Positions 1-12,750 of a stretch of 64,000 nt of DNA are shown piece after piece. The stretch spans positions 620,001-684,000 of the forward strand of contig CM023542.1 of NCBI GenBank assembly GCA_013350335.1, in the 5' to 3' direction. Position numbers and translations under genes: made by a program. The notes under the pieces were generated by a model. The model ran no database searches. It had not been told where the DNA came from and saw only the letters and a list, made by a program, of their open reading frames with translations. The DNA is from Chimonanthus salicifolius (Eukaryota; Streptophyta; Magnoliopsida; Laurales; Calycanthaceae). Position 1 is the stretch's first letter; each line of letters opens with the position of its first letter.

Positions 1-655
1 GATACCTTTCCATTCTATCCAAGACTGGTGGAGAGATGCAGTTGGATGGGATACAAGGGGCCGTACCAATTTATGGAAGAAGGGATGCAGAGGGTTTGGA
101 TTCTTGAAAAGTGGAGCCTACATGTCCCCACATCAAACAATAAACCTTAACAGTAGTTTGGTGTACACACATCACATATGTGCATACATGTGAAATGATA
201 ATTTCAATTTTATATTAAGGCAGAAAGAGGGAGAGAGTGAAGACGTTGGGTCAAAAGAAGCACAATAAGAATATACAAAAGAAACTTCAGTAAAACAAGA
301 CAAAAGAAAGATAGATCCAACCCCCACTCCCACCCCCCTCCACCCCCCACCACCAAAATAAATAAAATAAAAATAATAATGATAATAAATAAAAATTCCT
401 TGGATCCTCAATTGACAATGTTTTCAAAATCATACAGTATTGTTGGGTTTATGTCATTCTGCGACAAGTTTGTCAAAGAGGCACTGAAAGCAACCCAAAA
501 TATCAGCAGCGTCTTTGGCTTGATATTGATGCATTATATTTTGTTACAAATGCATTTTTAGCTTACAGTGCAAAGCATCTTAATACTTGAGAAAATAGAA
601 AATCAATACAAAATTATCTGAGCATTATACTTTGACAGTGTAATGTCATGATTAC
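1..655. other. Left edge, intron of the ERDJ2 gene
   Basis: No exon of the flanking minus-strand ERDJ2 gene is visible here; its next exon must lie left of base 1. Bases 1-135 read in the plus direction give a short stretch with tryptophans (IQDWWRDAVGWDTRGR) that loosely recalls the C-terminal part of plant LINE proteins, but it is too short to assign. Positions 310-355 are a C-rich, A-rich low-complexity run. Confidence 0.4.
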
Positions 656-3600
656 CTTCATCAGTTCTTCAAGAAGGCGAGGTGCAAGTTCTAGCACGTG
701 CTTGAAATCACTCCCCAGTGTTGAAGATAAATCTGTGGATTCGCGAGTTAACTGGGCCAGAATCAATAACTCCGTCTGGACATGGTAAAAGGTGAAGTAA
801 GATTTTGAAGTGAAATCCAGTGACACAGGCTTGATCTTCACAAATGGCTACTAAATCCTATGAGCAATGTTGAATACCACTCTGATATGAAAGATACCCA
901 GATCAATTGCAATTCACAAAGGACCTTGAAGAAAGGTTGGCCCCAAAAGATTTTTGGTTACATCAATTCTTCTAACATAGCCATCTAGCATCTAGGCATG
1001 AAATTTTCTCATATGGTTGTGATAGTGCACACTTCCTAACTGAGCTATGGGCTATCAACATCCATCAGTTGCACCAGCATGAGTGGGTAGCTCAGTTGGC
1101 TTGACCTTCTAGGAATAGAGTAGGTCTTGTGGTGGTGAGACTAATACCACGTATGCATGAAATTGCTTACAAGCCTAACATACCAGGTTACCCCGAGAGG
1201 ACCTTCATCTGTCATGTATTTGTAAATATGTATATGGACAGCTTTTTTTCTGGAAAAGGAATATATATATGATAGGTTGGTGTATCAAGGGTACAATATC
1301 ATCAAATAGTTGTTGAAAAAGATACCTTAACCAAGGCTGGATGTTGCTTCCAAAATTTTGCCTGCTCTTGCTTGATGTTTTTAAGGTCCAGGTTCAACTC
1401 GCTCCGAACCACCATGAAAAGCTTCTGAAGAGGTTCAGCATCACTCCTACGAACTGGAATTTCCATGTACTCAGCAGCCTTAATGAAAACATCCATAACT
1501 TTGCTGTATCATTTTAAAATACAGTCAGACAAACACATGGCGAACAACCCATAAGAAGCATCATAGTACAGGCAAGATTGTGAGCCACAGGTCTGTCAGC
1601 TGTACATTCACAATATTTAATATTTCATGGAAATTTAGAAGTCATCTTGAAAATGTAGATAATAACAACCAGAGATGTATGTTGTAGACTTGTATAATAC
1701 TATTGATCTAATGCAAAATCCAAAATAAGTATAAATGATGCAAATAAAAAAATATCCTGCCCCTTACAAATGGAAAGGTCCACCATTTACAAACAGGCAT
1801 CATCAAAAGACTTGCTCACTTGCTTAGGCACCTAATCACCCCTTGTCTTTTTAGAAAGGAAAAACCATCCCCTCGTATTAAGATGCAAAATACACAACAC
1901 TAGGGCATGCTTTGTATTTGTTGAAAGAACTGATTATAGACTCATATTATCAAGAGATCTCTCTATTAATGGAAAACTCAATAATCAAGACTAGGTTCAA
2001 CACTATCCACAAATAACACAGGAAATAACTACGACATAGACTTTTCAACTAGCCCATAAATAATAACTTGGAAATGTGGAGGTTTCAGGGAAAAAGTAAA
2101 AATAGTGGGACAGATAGAATATGTACAGCATTAATAGATCTGAGAGCAGAAGGATGAACTGATCTATTGCACATTGATTACGTATTTGGTTGGAATTGTA
2201 GAACAAATTGAGGATCGGATTTGGATATAGCCAGTAGGATAGGCACAAACTGAGCCAAGTGTGTGGAAGCTGGTGGAGTCTTATGTGATCAGAGTGTCAT
2301 GTGACTCAAGTGCATTTATGGGGTACTCTATAAGATGACATTTACATAAATGTTCGGCGATGAAAAAAAAATGAAATAATGGTGAGAGAGAAATATTTTG
2401 AGATGGATGTGTGGTTTAACAATGAAAAATAGAAGTTAAAATAAGTGCACTAGAGGAAAGATAGCACTTAATAGAATACTTAAAAGATAGCAGTTTTGAA
2501 CTTAAATCCTAATTTGGCTAATAACTTGTTCAATTAACAAAAACCCATTATACAACTTCCATATTGGACATGCATAAAACAACAAATGCCTTGAACTAAA
2601 ACAAAGTGACAAATTTAAATTGCCAATAGAAGGAAAACAATTAAAAAAAAAAAAAAATACATTTTTTATTCAAATTATCCTGATAAATAAGAAAAATAAG
2701 ACAAATATTAAAATATCAATATGCCATATTGCCTCCAAATCATGATAAATTAGTTGGAGCTTCTCTACAACCAAAACTTGCATAATAAAAACAAATAACT
2801 AGCCAGCTACACAGACCCCTTCTCCATCTAATTCATCAGCCTTCATGGTAGTTGCTCTGATGTATAAGAACCTTAAATAACATCCCTCATCCATTCGACC
2901 TCATGTTCAAATATTCACATGTAAAGGGGTCTTCCTTTTCAGTACTTGTACAAATGAAATCTTTTCACTGGCCCATTTGAAAATGAGACAAAAGCTCCCC
3001 TCAATTTCAAAATTATCATAACCAAGATCAAACAAAAATCAGAAAACATAGACAAGTGGAGGGATTTCGGCCATTGAGGATTCCACAATATTCAATGGAT
3101 AATGAGTAGGAGCCAAAACCTTGGTGTCCATAGATTAGGACCTCCACCATAGCTGGTCTTAAATTGACATTTTCCCAAAAGGAACAACTCCTTTCTAAAA
3201 TTTACATTTTTCTGAAGTAATTTTTAAGCTAATTTGACCAATGAATCATGTTTTTTGTTTAGGAAAGAAGGGAAAATTATTTTTCAGTTTCTAAACTCTT
3301 TTCAAATGTATACAATTTGAAGAAACAAACGTAAGTTTTGCCTCTTTTAAATTTGTGGTTTCTCTAGTTTTCCTTTTAATGATGCCTAGGTGTAACTTTT
3401 ATTTAGCAACAAGTCTTGCCTCTGTAATGTGATCCCTTCTAACAAATCCTTGAATAGAGGAAGTATCCCACCACCATTTTCTGGAGGAGAGAGAGAGAGA
3501 GAGAGAGAGAACAAAGCTAAAGTGGCTGAATAAGCCTGCACGGAAAAAAATTCCAGAGCCTAAAGTTTCTTCTCCATAGTCCACAAGCCTACACATACAT

Positions 3601-6600
3601 GGACATTTTCTCTTTGCCCACTGCATTGCTAAGACGGAATCGAATACTAAACGTACCCTACTTTCCACATAATAAGAACCCTCCACAACCAGCAAGCATA
3701 CTGCTCCACAATAAAAGGGTCACTCCCCATAGTGTTATCTAGTGTGTGGATAAGGACGTTTGCACATACCCCAAGGATTAGTCAGGTGCTCTTAGAGGCC
3801 TGGACACCTTGGTCTTCAAAAAAAAAGTATAATGCTCCACAATAAGAGCAAATACTGGAACCAGCGTGATCATAGATTACATATCCATTACCATCCCAAT
3901 AGAGGAATGCTGGGGAAACATTTTGAAATGTAACACGATTTGAAGCCACCACATTTATGTTTTCACATACCATTGTGCCATGGTCTCAGGAAATATTAAA
4001 CTACACTTATTTTTCTAATTAGTTGTAATTTATCCTTGATACATATTCCAGAGGATTTGGGGTTAAGGTCACAACATTTGTCATGGTGTTAGCGGCTGAT
4101 GATGATGAATATAACATCTATCATGCCCAATATTCATAACTACACCAGGTAACATAGTACAAGTCAAAGGAAGGGGCGATCAGCTCTAATAGAAAGGTGG
4201 TGTTATGACAATTATACCATAAACACCATTACTAAAACAAGATATGACACAAGCATGCACAATAACATAAATATGAGAATTATTCCTTGACATGTGTTTT
4301 AAAAACAATGCCATGCCATGATAGAATTCAATAGTAGTGTGCAACTATAGATCACAACAAAGAGTTTGATATGGATAATTGAACAGTAAGATTGGTAAAG
4401 AATCAGGGGAGACTGGCAAAGGAGTGCTAAAAACAATCTCGTGGAAAAGATGAGTGTCACATAAATTACAAAGACATTGATATAGGGTGGGAAAAGGCTC
4501 CGATGATGATAAAAATGACTTCAGAAAGATAATAGAAGTTCTAGTGTGTATTAATTGAAAGGAGTGTGAACGTCAATAATCACCAAAAAAACATTTAGAT
4601 TCTATACAGAATTTGTGATGTAAAAGAAATACAACAATGACAGAAGAACTGAGCTCAATAGCTTATGACATAGCCAGGTAATTGCTCATAAACTTTGAAG
4701 TTACACTTACGAAAAACACAGTTCATAAGGGCATATAGCTTTAGTGATTCCATACCTGGGAGCCAAGGAAGGTTTCATAAAGTAATAATAAGTGGACAGC
4801 GTATGATGCATAACATAATTCCCAGTATATTTTGATGACCTCGAGAGATATATAACTGCCATCATCAATGGCAAAAGAATACAAACTCCAACTATCCCCA
4901 GCAAAAGTACTCCTCCAGATGCTCCATCAATGTTTAGCAGGAACTGAGGTAGAGCTATTCCCATTTGAAGCCCCTGCGTATATGGAACAGAAAACAATTT
5001 AAAAAAGAAAAAGAAAAACAGATGCACAAAACAATGAGTTTCCAGAGGAAGAAAATCCAAATCAAAACTTATTCACTTCAAGAGAAAAAAGAAAAAATAG
5101 ATTTCTTCCTGCTTCCCACACACAGATATCGATCTTACCTGCCTGCCATCTGGATGCCCATATTTTTCAAAATTCTCCCTAGATATAGGATCTGTAAGTG
5201 CCTGATAAGCCTTAGAAATAAACTCCACAAAATATTTATGCGCCTCTGCAAACAGTTCAGTACATGTCAGTCACAATTTCACAATAAAAGAATACACAAT
5301 GGATGCCCAAGTGGACATAAGAAATGAAGGTTATAGAACACTTTCAACCTGGATCTGGATTTTTATCAGGATGGAATTGAATAGAGAGTTTCCTGTATGC
5401 CTTCTTTATTTCTGAATCTGACACTCCAGGTTCTAATCCTAGAATGCTAAATGGCTCAAATGGTTGAACCTGAAGAACACAAATAGAATCATTATGTAAG
5501 TTATAATATCTTTTTTTTAATTCATTCCCAGAGTTTGTTAAAAGTGACTAAAATAGGCTATACTTCTTTTGTTTATGATTTTTAGTACATAATGTTTACT
5601 TAGAATCAAAATGCTTGCTAAATGAAACTGATAACATTCAGATACAAAGGAGCTTTGCCACTTTGAAATGGAATATCTATAATAGGTCTCCCTCAAAACT
5701 TTAGGGTCTTCAGTCGTGTCAATAAATATAAACAAATACATCAAAACAAGAGGTTATGAAAGAGAGTCCTTCAATCTTTCAGTAATTTTCCAATATTCTG
5801 AGGGTTCCTCCCTTTTGGGGATCTTATATTTAAGTTTTCAACAATGGACCTCCACAATTACATCAACATTAAACTTTGGGTTCCGGTTCCCAAGAATATC
5901 ATGCATCTATATAGGTTCTGCCCAACTTGTTTCTCTGCATGGCATGTGCTTTTTTCCTCTTCTTTTCCCTTTCTTTTTCATTGAAACAAAAAAGCACATT
6001 ATTCTATTACGATTGAAAAATTAGTTATAGCCCACCATATTAATCCATTCTAATTGAGAATAGTGCTTATGTCACATTACATCTGCACAAGTTGACAAAC
6101 ATTTTCAGGCATAAGTCAAAATGGAGTTCATATACCCTATCAATTTCCACAAGTAACAAGCCATGTCAACTTTACCATGTAAATATAAAATATCATAGTT
6201 TGGCTGGTTGTTACTACGGTACCCAAAGCCCAATAGATTCTTTGTCCATAAATAAACAAATTATTTTAAAGAACAACAATGATGACAATTATAAATGCAT
6301 CTTAGTATTAGGGGTTTCCAAAAAATGGATCTTGGCTTAACTAAGAATGCAACATGAAGCAGGTTCAGCCAAAACAGACTATTTTTAGGCCTGTTGGGTT
6401 GATCATGGCTAGGATTGGTCAAAAAGACAGAACAGACATTTAGTTTGTATAAGACCCTCATGTAGATCCCTCTTGATACCATACTGCTGACTCTCAAGGC
6501 GTAGCTAATCTATTCTACCAGCTTTATACAAATAAATTTTACTGCTCAAATGTAGTTAGGAACAAAGGAAAAAGAAGTCATATAGCATGAAAACCACAAA

Positions 6601-7277
6601 CTAGATGAGTTTCTACATAATGTGATAAAAACTCTCATAAAGCAGGATTTTTTTCAAGGGGGTAGGTAGGCAATTGAAAAGTGAAAAACTTTTGCAGCCT
6701 CATACACTTGGTATACTGCCTGTTTTTACTGAACTTTAAACAGGAACCAGTGAATCACATGGCTGGCCCATTGAAGGACTTCAAGTAACATTCACTATCA
6801 ACATAAAGTAAATACTTAAACATCAATAACTGTCTCAAATACCTCACGGCTTATATGCTTAATGTAATAAACCAGGATCCCCATGATGATCCAAAGCAGC
6901 ACAAGCGTTATATTACTACATGTGGAGAAGTTTGAGATCTGCAGAACCAAACAAAAAAGTTATAAAAGAAAAGCCATATCGTAACTCCTTAATATTGATG
7001 AACTGTATTATGAGCAGTAACAAAGTACTCCCAATTTAAATTAGTTTAAAGCACATAAAAAATGAAATAAATGTAGAACATAGATACGTACACGTTTAAA
7101 TATGGATTTGTGGTACTTCCCCGAACGTGAACATACAGAACATTGGCAGTGGATTATCTTTGTCTTTTTAGAAGCAGCCCGACATAACTTAAGAATTGTG
7201 TAAGGCACTAATGGCAGTGCCATTATAGTCAAAATGAAGATTGGGAACAGTGAGCTGTTCTCTTCTGATGCAGCCAT
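656..7277 (-). CDS. ERDJ2: ERDJ2/Sec63 homologue, ER translocon J-domain protein (partial, N-terminal 342 codons)
   Basis: Seven coding exons: 7092-7277, 6843-6938, 5349-5469, 5139-5245, 4756-4973, 1326-1503 and 656-775. All junctions are GT-AG and the phases join without a break. The product starts [17 protein letters not shown], as in plant ERDJ2. Membrane segments are at residues ~10-28 and ~70-88 and in exon 5 ([19 protein letters not shown]). The J domain spans exons 3-4 with the HPD motif ([10 protein letters not shown]). Exons 6-7 begin the Sec63 cytosolic region ([22 protein letters not shown]). In the family, Sec63 sits in the ER membrane beside Sec61 and recruits lumenal Hsp70 BiP for protein import; plant ERDJ2 proteins are usually just under 700 residues, so about half is missing past the left edge. 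Reading frame and key residues look intact. The Sec63-type gene identity is very likely; the 2A/2B paralogue cannot be decided. Confidence 0.95.
1504..4755 (-). other. ERDJ2 intron 5 (3.25 kb)
   Basis: This large intron separates exon 5 (ending LAPR/S) from exon 6 ([12 protein letters not shown]). It holds a poly-A stretch near 2641, a (GA)n run at 3488-3510 and a 5'-truncated SINE at 3715-3828. No coding potential was recognised. The neighbouring smaller intron 776-1325 contains a tRNA-like piece at 1083-1100 (GGGTAGCTCAGTTGG), perhaps an old SINE head. Confidence 0.7.
3715..3828 (+). mobile_element. 5'-truncated SINE, family A
   Basis: The piece matches the 3' half of the SINEs at 38866 and 43674 (GGTCACTCCCC... 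GATTAGTCAGGTGCTC... GACACCTTGGTCTTC) and ends in a run of A. It is flanked by a 17 bp direct repeat, ATACTGCTCCACAATAA at 3698-3714 and ATAATGCTCCACAATAA from 3829 (one mismatch), the mark of target-primed retroposition. The tRNA-like head is missing. Confidence 0.8.
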
Positions 7278-8851
7278 GATTACTGTCTCTTATGCTAAGC
7301 TGTGAGTTACTAATTATCTGTAAAGCATCGTACCCAGTAAGAGAATTTATATGACCCAAGCCACCAACCATCAAATAGAAATTCCCAATTGAAACTGCAG
7401 GAAAGTGCATATTTGAGGATAAACGCATCTAGGAAACTATAAAGACAGAAGTGTGCATTCACAAGTGATATTGGGAAATGATTAGCCAAGAAAACGGAAT
7501 AGAAGAGAACTGCATGCTTACAAATAATAATGAGAAGTTGACATACAATGCATGTTAACTAATACAAAGATTTTGTGCTCCTGATGCAATTGACAGGTCA
7601 GAATGGAATGGGCTAATTGTACATAAAACCTCACAATTATTAGTTGGGGAAACACAAATTAGATGGTTGTTGAGGATCCAGCAACAGGTAGATTAATAAG
7701 CAGCCTTTTCTGATAATAGTTTTGGCAGTCAATCTAAATGTCCACCCAGTTCCATTAAGATATTCACATCAACAGCAGCTCAAAAAAGTGAAACCGAAAT
7801 CTCAATGATGATTGAAGTGTTGTCTAAAGGTTGTTTTTAATGCTTTCAATAGTTCTATCTGTCATCTAACTCGGTTAGGCATGTGAAACAGAATAATATC
7901 AAAAAGTGAAACCTGCAACATGGATCCAAAGCAGTTAAAATGACCAGTATTAAATTAAATTTATTAATTTCACTCCATTAGTTACCAAACTTCTCCTCAA
8001 CTTTCTTTGGCCTTTTCATGCATATATTTAAGATCATTCACTTAATCCATTAAGAATTGTGCACTGCTAAAAACATCAAGTAAATACATATTTCATGTAG
8101 CAAACTTTGGCCCTCCTAGCTTCACCAGCATGAAGTGAAGCATTTTTTTAAAGTTTGCGCAAGCCCCTAGCCCTCAGTCTCTAATGTTAATCCTCTTCAG
8201 CTAGGTGGGACATCCATCATTTAGAAAAATTAAATCCTTTTCTTGTAAGTATTCTAATGCTTGGTGAACTGCAACTTAGGTTGTAGAATTAAACAAATAG
8301 AGCTCCACCACATGCCGACTGACGCAGCAGGGATCGGGCTGGAGTGATCTTAAACAAGATCAGATCAAGATGGGTTCAGAAAACAGGGCAGTGGCTGGTT
8401 TGGGGTGAAGGCTCAGGACGGTGGTGTGATGAGAGGGTGTAGGCGGCAGCAGTTGCAGAGGATCTGGTGGGAAAGGGAAGATGGAAGAAGATGATGAAGG
8501 GAATGAGAAGAAAGGGGAGGGGGGGCGGAGGGTTGAAGATGGTAGTACCTGGGTTAATGGCAGAGATTGGGAAAAGCCCAAGCAGCGGTGGGGCTTCAGA
8601 ATCTGAAGCAGCAGAGACGGGCAGGGGCGTGAGCAACCAAGCGTTGGCTGTGGGGCCGCTAGTCCGGCTGGTGGTCGACCTTCTCTCAAACAGCAGAGGG
8701 ACGAAGAGACTCCAAACAATAGATTCAAACGCCGTTGAAGACCAGACCCGAGGAAGAAAGTCGAAATTTCAACAACAAAGACTTAGAATAAACTCAGATT
8801 TAATTCATTCAATTATCGGTCCAATTACATCTCTAAGAGGAGATATTTATA
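7278..8851 (-). promoter_or_regulatory. Probable ERDJ2 5' leader, leader intron and promoter
   Basis: Upstream of the ATG at 7277 a 3' splice site (TTTACAG, 7318-7324) would leave a 40 base leader exon 7278-7317. A possible donor CAG/GTACTACC lies at 8548/8549, behind a GC-rich block (8380-8760) unlike the surrounding AT-rich DNA, and a TATA motif TATAAATA is at 8844-8851. This fits a non-coding first exon of about 250 bases and a 1.2 kb leader intron. The TATA box followed by TTGTAATTGG and an A/T-rich leader also resembles a copia LTR, so the promoter might be LTR-derived. Splice sites are inferred by eye only. Confidence 0.45.
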
Positions 8852-9305
8852 GATGTTCAATGAGCATAAAAAAAAATAATAATAAGATTAATTTAGATGA
8901 ATTTTTAATTTAATAATAAAATCAACTTAAAATAGATTCAAATTGAATATATAATAACAGAAAGAAGATGGCTGTGAATAAGGAAAGATTGTTATTTCAT
9001 ACGCTGGTAGGCCCCATGTGAGATCTCAAGTGGACACATTACTCAACTAAAGTTATATATACATATTTACTATTAGCTAGCTAGCTAGTTAGTCACACAC
9101 ATGAAATTCTCTGTATAATATTTATTCGTATATTGTCAAGTCATCACTTTCGTTAAAATATAATTAAATTTTATTTCAATTTTAGTTTTATCTTAGGATG
9201 GCTCTCCTTCTAAATCCAAAGTAAAGTTTTGAATGCGAAAAAAACCGCTTCTTTTATTCATTTTATTATTTTGATAGTATGAGAATCGATTACAATATCA
9301 GGCCC
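8852..9305. other. AT-rich intergenic DNA
   Basis: No gene or clear repeat is recognised. There is a short GCTA repeat near 9076-9092. Confidence 0.5.
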
Positions 9306-9720
9306 ACAAGAATGCACTATGGTTGTACAGTCGATCTTCTTGGGAGAGTAGGACTTGTCTAGTACTAGATTCTGAGGAGCATGATCATCATCAGAGATGT
9401 AAGCTTATGAGAGCTGATACAAAACATGCCAATAGAATGTTATGCAATTGTGTGGCGGACTATATTGGGATGCATGCTGCGTCCATAGGAACCTTGAGCT
9501 GGGGGAGCGCGTGAAGCAGCATCTTCTGGAATTGGAGCCCAGCCACAGTGGGAATTATGTTCAGTGTCGACTCTGAGATGTCTTGAAATCTCAGGGGTCC
9601 TAAGCATAGTGTAGGCCTTGAGATTGTGAGTAAAGTTATTGGTTGTATTGGTAGAGGTCTGAGGCGGCAGCCTACTCCACCTATAACTAGGGCCAGACCG
9701 GCCCTAATTATGTTAACATC
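9306..9720 (+). pseudogene. Decayed PPR-protein C-terminal fragment
   Basis: In changing plus frames the sequence spells the end of a PLS-class pentatricopeptide repeat protein: HYGCTVDLLGRVGLV at 9315-9360, then after a frame change LELGERVKQHLLELEPSHSG at 9492-9551, then KVIGCIGRGLR near 9640. In intact family members these belong to the last PPR motifs and the E domain of organelle RNA-editing proteins. Stops and frameshifts interrupt it and no start or upstream repeats are present, so it is a dead fragment. Confidence 0.75.
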
Positions 9721-10017
9721 TATCGAAGCACTGGCAGATGGAATGAAGTGTTGAAAGTGAGAGGCCATGAGACAGAAGAGCTGAAAAGCCAAAGCCAAAT
9801 AACAGTTGAATCAATGCTCATCCAGCCATATAGTCGACCGTCGACCATAAAATGGAGCAAATGTTGTTTCATCATAATTGGGTCAATTCAACCAATGCAC
9901 AGCCATCACCCCCTGCCTGTTGGAGTTCTTTAATATAGAGGATTTGCAGGGTTCCTCCTCCACATAAAATATACAGTTTCACTTCCTTTTCATAATTCAT
10001 ATGAACCCAGGGCCGAC

Positions 10018-10162
10018 CCGGCTTAAAGCCAAATAGACAGATGCCTAGGGCCCTCCCAATTTGACCAATGGTCTAGAGCCTCCACCATGCATTTTTCCTA
10101 GGGCCTAGAGCCTCTACTAGTGTGATGGGCTTAGGGCCCCTAACATTTCAGGGCCGTTCCTG
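10018..10162. mobile_element. Short hAT-like MITE
   Basis: The element begins CAGGGCCGACCCGG and ends with GGCCGTTCCTG, giving imperfect terminal inverted repeats (10 of 14). Flanks TATGAACC and TAGAACCC could be a decayed 8 bp target duplication. The interior repeats CCTAGGGCC. A related palindrome, AGGGCCAGACCGGCCCT, lies at 9687-9704. Confidence 0.5.
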
Positions 10163-10863
10163 TAGAACCCCATTGTTCAGTGTCTTTGATCTCCATATTA
10201 CGTGTTTCTGAAGACAGTAAAAGTGTAAAACCAGAGACATTTGTTGCCGTAACCCTGTAATTCCTTCTTAGACAACATCAGACTTCCTAAGAAGAAAGGT
10301 TAACTAGCAATTGGGTAAGAAGAACAGGCATGCTTATGATCTTCTTAGGCACAGAAATATTCTCACAGCTGAAGAGGTCATCTAAGGCCCATTGGATCCA
10401 ATTGAAGATGGTCAAGATTTAATTGAGGAAATTGGAGGAATTGCTCTCAATTTTTATGAGAAGATTGGTGCAAAAAAGAGAGGGCTTTCTAAGGTTTCCA
10501 ACGGACATAAATTCATCTTAAACTGAGCTCATATAGTAGTATTATGGGTTGGGGCCTCTCAGTTTGTGCATGGTTTGGGCCTCTAAGGCTCTAGTTGATG
10601 GCCCATATGCAAGGAAGAAGCTTCAGTGGCCAGAATTTGGTGTCACCTTATTTCCTATTTTTTCTTGGAAGGAATCTCACCAAAATTACAAGTTGTGGGC
10701 CCATGGAGCTTGATTCTATAATGTAGAAAGCATCAAATAAGCAAGTATGAAAAGGAGTGGATGGAAATGGAATTCACTCTGGAGGAGAGAATTTTGCTTC
10801 AAACCAAGCAATTCATGCAAACCAAGTCCACACAACCTATTTTAGGATTTATGATAGTAATAC
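10163..10863. other. Intergenic DNA without recognised gene
   Basis: Short open stretches occur but none has a recognisable domain. It may be an old retroelement fragment. Confidence 0.4.
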
Positions 10864-11030
10864 TTTTTTTTTTTAATTAAAAATATAGAAACTCAAACAG
10901 AGTCCTATTAAAATTTCCACGAATGAGCCAACTACCCTTAAGACACACCAATGTTAGGCCATGAGACTTGAACCCACAACTTCTCACTTCCTTAGGCGGG
11001 ATACAAACAATTGAGCTACTCCCACATGTT
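10864..11030 (-). mobile_element. tRNA-derived SINE (Au-like head)
   Basis: Read on the minus strand, the sequence starts GGGAGTAGCTCAATTG (pol III A box) and has a B box GGTTCAAGTCT 50 bases later, then runs to an A-rich end, seen as the T run at 10864-10874 on the plus strand. This is the architecture of a plant tRNA-derived SINE rather than a tRNA gene: the cloverleaf is not closed and the body extends about 90 bases past the B box. Confidence 0.65.
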
Positions 11031-12245
11031 CACCCACATGTTCAGTCTAAATTAATTGTTGGATTTTAGTAAATCTAAGGATTTAGCAAGCGAAATTGCA
11101 TTAGGGATTTTAGTTGCAATTTTTGTTGTTGTTTAGATCCTAGAGCATCTCTCATGGGCGACCATTCATGTAGTTAAAGAATCCAAATTGCTTACTACAA
11201 GAGAACGTGCCTACCATCCTATGTCATTAATTTAATTAATATAAAAGACATTTTTACTTCATTTTTATTATTTTAGAATACAATTAAAATTTAGTTAATA
11301 ATTTAATATTATTTATAATATTATATAATAATATAAATTTGATCGAGTTTAACTGAGATTACTGCTTAATCCAACTTTTTTCGAAGACGGTTCGCTTGAC
11401 TGCCCACCTTTTAAAAATTTTGCTTGATGCTATTTATTATCTGCCATTAAAATGATGTGAGACAGAGTTTAGTTGAAGAGTCCGTCAACTGCCAACTAAG
11501 AAACCAACAGAACTAGGGATAGAACGATGGCAAGACTGAAGATAAGGTGAGACACGTGCGAGACGTATTCTATCTTCTTCTTTTTTTAATATTTTAGCGA
11601 CAAATATAGAATAATTACGAAAAAGAGAAAATATATAAGATTCATTCTATTATTAAAAAACAATTTTTTATATGGTAATAAGTATCAAAGTTTCAAAGTC
11701 AACAAATTTAAAATATATAAAAAGTGTAAAAAAAAAAATCCAAAAAGTAGAAAAACCTTTTTTCTGCAAAGAGAATATGTCATTCAGTCGAACAAAATTT
11801 GTGAAAAGTTGAAAAACAAAATTTCCTATATAAAATACTTAAAATACACAATGACACATCATTTATGCATCATTTAACAATAATTTCAACAATTTCTATT
11901 TGAAGGAAAATAATATCATTTTATCAAATAAAAATTAGAGAAATTAGAAAAAAAATGAAATAAAGATACAAGAATACTTACACTACACAATGAGACATAT
12001 TCCATTCAATAATAATTCCAAGTTTCCAACAATGGATTTTCATAATATCTACATTTAGAGATATCTATCTTCAAATACTTTATCAATAATAGGATTTCTG
12101 AGTCAATCCTAACAAAATAAAATCACAATTTAAAATTAGTAAAATTAAATAAAGTAAATTAGATATCTTAAACAATTAGTTAGATATGTAGTGTTGCAAT
12201 AGATTTTTCCTCATCTTCATTTTCATGCATGACTTGTTAATAGGT
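11031..12245. other. AT-rich intergenic DNA
   Basis: No coding signal or terminal repeats were seen; many A/T homopolymers. Confidence 0.5.
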
Positions 12246-12380
12246 TCAAGGAGGGAACCAAATGTCGGCACATACAATATGTATCGGTCGAGATTTGAGA
12301 TATCGGCCATTAAAGGTGATTTTGTCAAAAAAAAAACAAGAGAGAAATTTCTCGGTCGAGATATCAAGTATTTCAATCAT
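12246..12380. mobile_element. Decayed hAT element of the TATCGGCC family
   Basis: The left part (ACCAAATGTCGGCACATAC...TATCGGTCGAG), the middle GATATCGGCCATTAAAGGTG and the right GGTCGAGATATC match the copy that begins at 49972. Ends are too eroded to assign a target duplication. Confidence 0.5.
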
Positions 12381-12562
12381 TTTCTTTAATTAAAAACAAA
12401 CTTCATATTAAAATTTACTGTGTCTTATAATATTTTATAATATTATTAATTTCATTAAATTATTAGTTTTTAATTACTCAAGGTGTCCTAACGTCTACTC
12501 AATTAATTCCTTTAGTGAGAAAGTGTAACTTATTTGAGTAAAAAAATTGATTTTATGACCAG

Positions 12563-12750
12563 TTTTTTGAGACCAAAGTATCAAAGCCTCTTAGAGCATC
12601 TCAGTTGCCTTTGGACCATGTGTAAACCTCTTTATCTATATATACTGGGTAATACTAGAGGGATTGACCCTTTTATATTGAGAGTGACTCGAATTTAAGA
12701 CCTCTCGATCTAGGGTGAATTCTTGATCGCCAAGCCAACCTTCGTAGATT
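12563..12750 (-). mobile_element. SINE family A, diverged copy
   Basis: On the minus strand: head GTTGGCTTGGCGATCAAGAA, B-box-like AAATTCGAGTC, body GGGTCAATCCCTCTAG... AGAGGTTTACACATGG, then CTCTAAGAGGCTTTGATACT and a terminal A run. The order of blocks is the same as at 43674. Confidence 0.65.

Noticed and set aside
8467..8913. 148-codon plus-strand frame
   Set aside because: Glycine/lysine-rich translation of the GC-rich probable ERDJ2 leader on the opposite strand; no recognisable domain.
10955..11030. Possible tRNA gene on the minus strand
   Set aside because: A and B boxes are present but acceptor and anticodon stems do not pair and the unit continues into a SINE body with an A-rich end.
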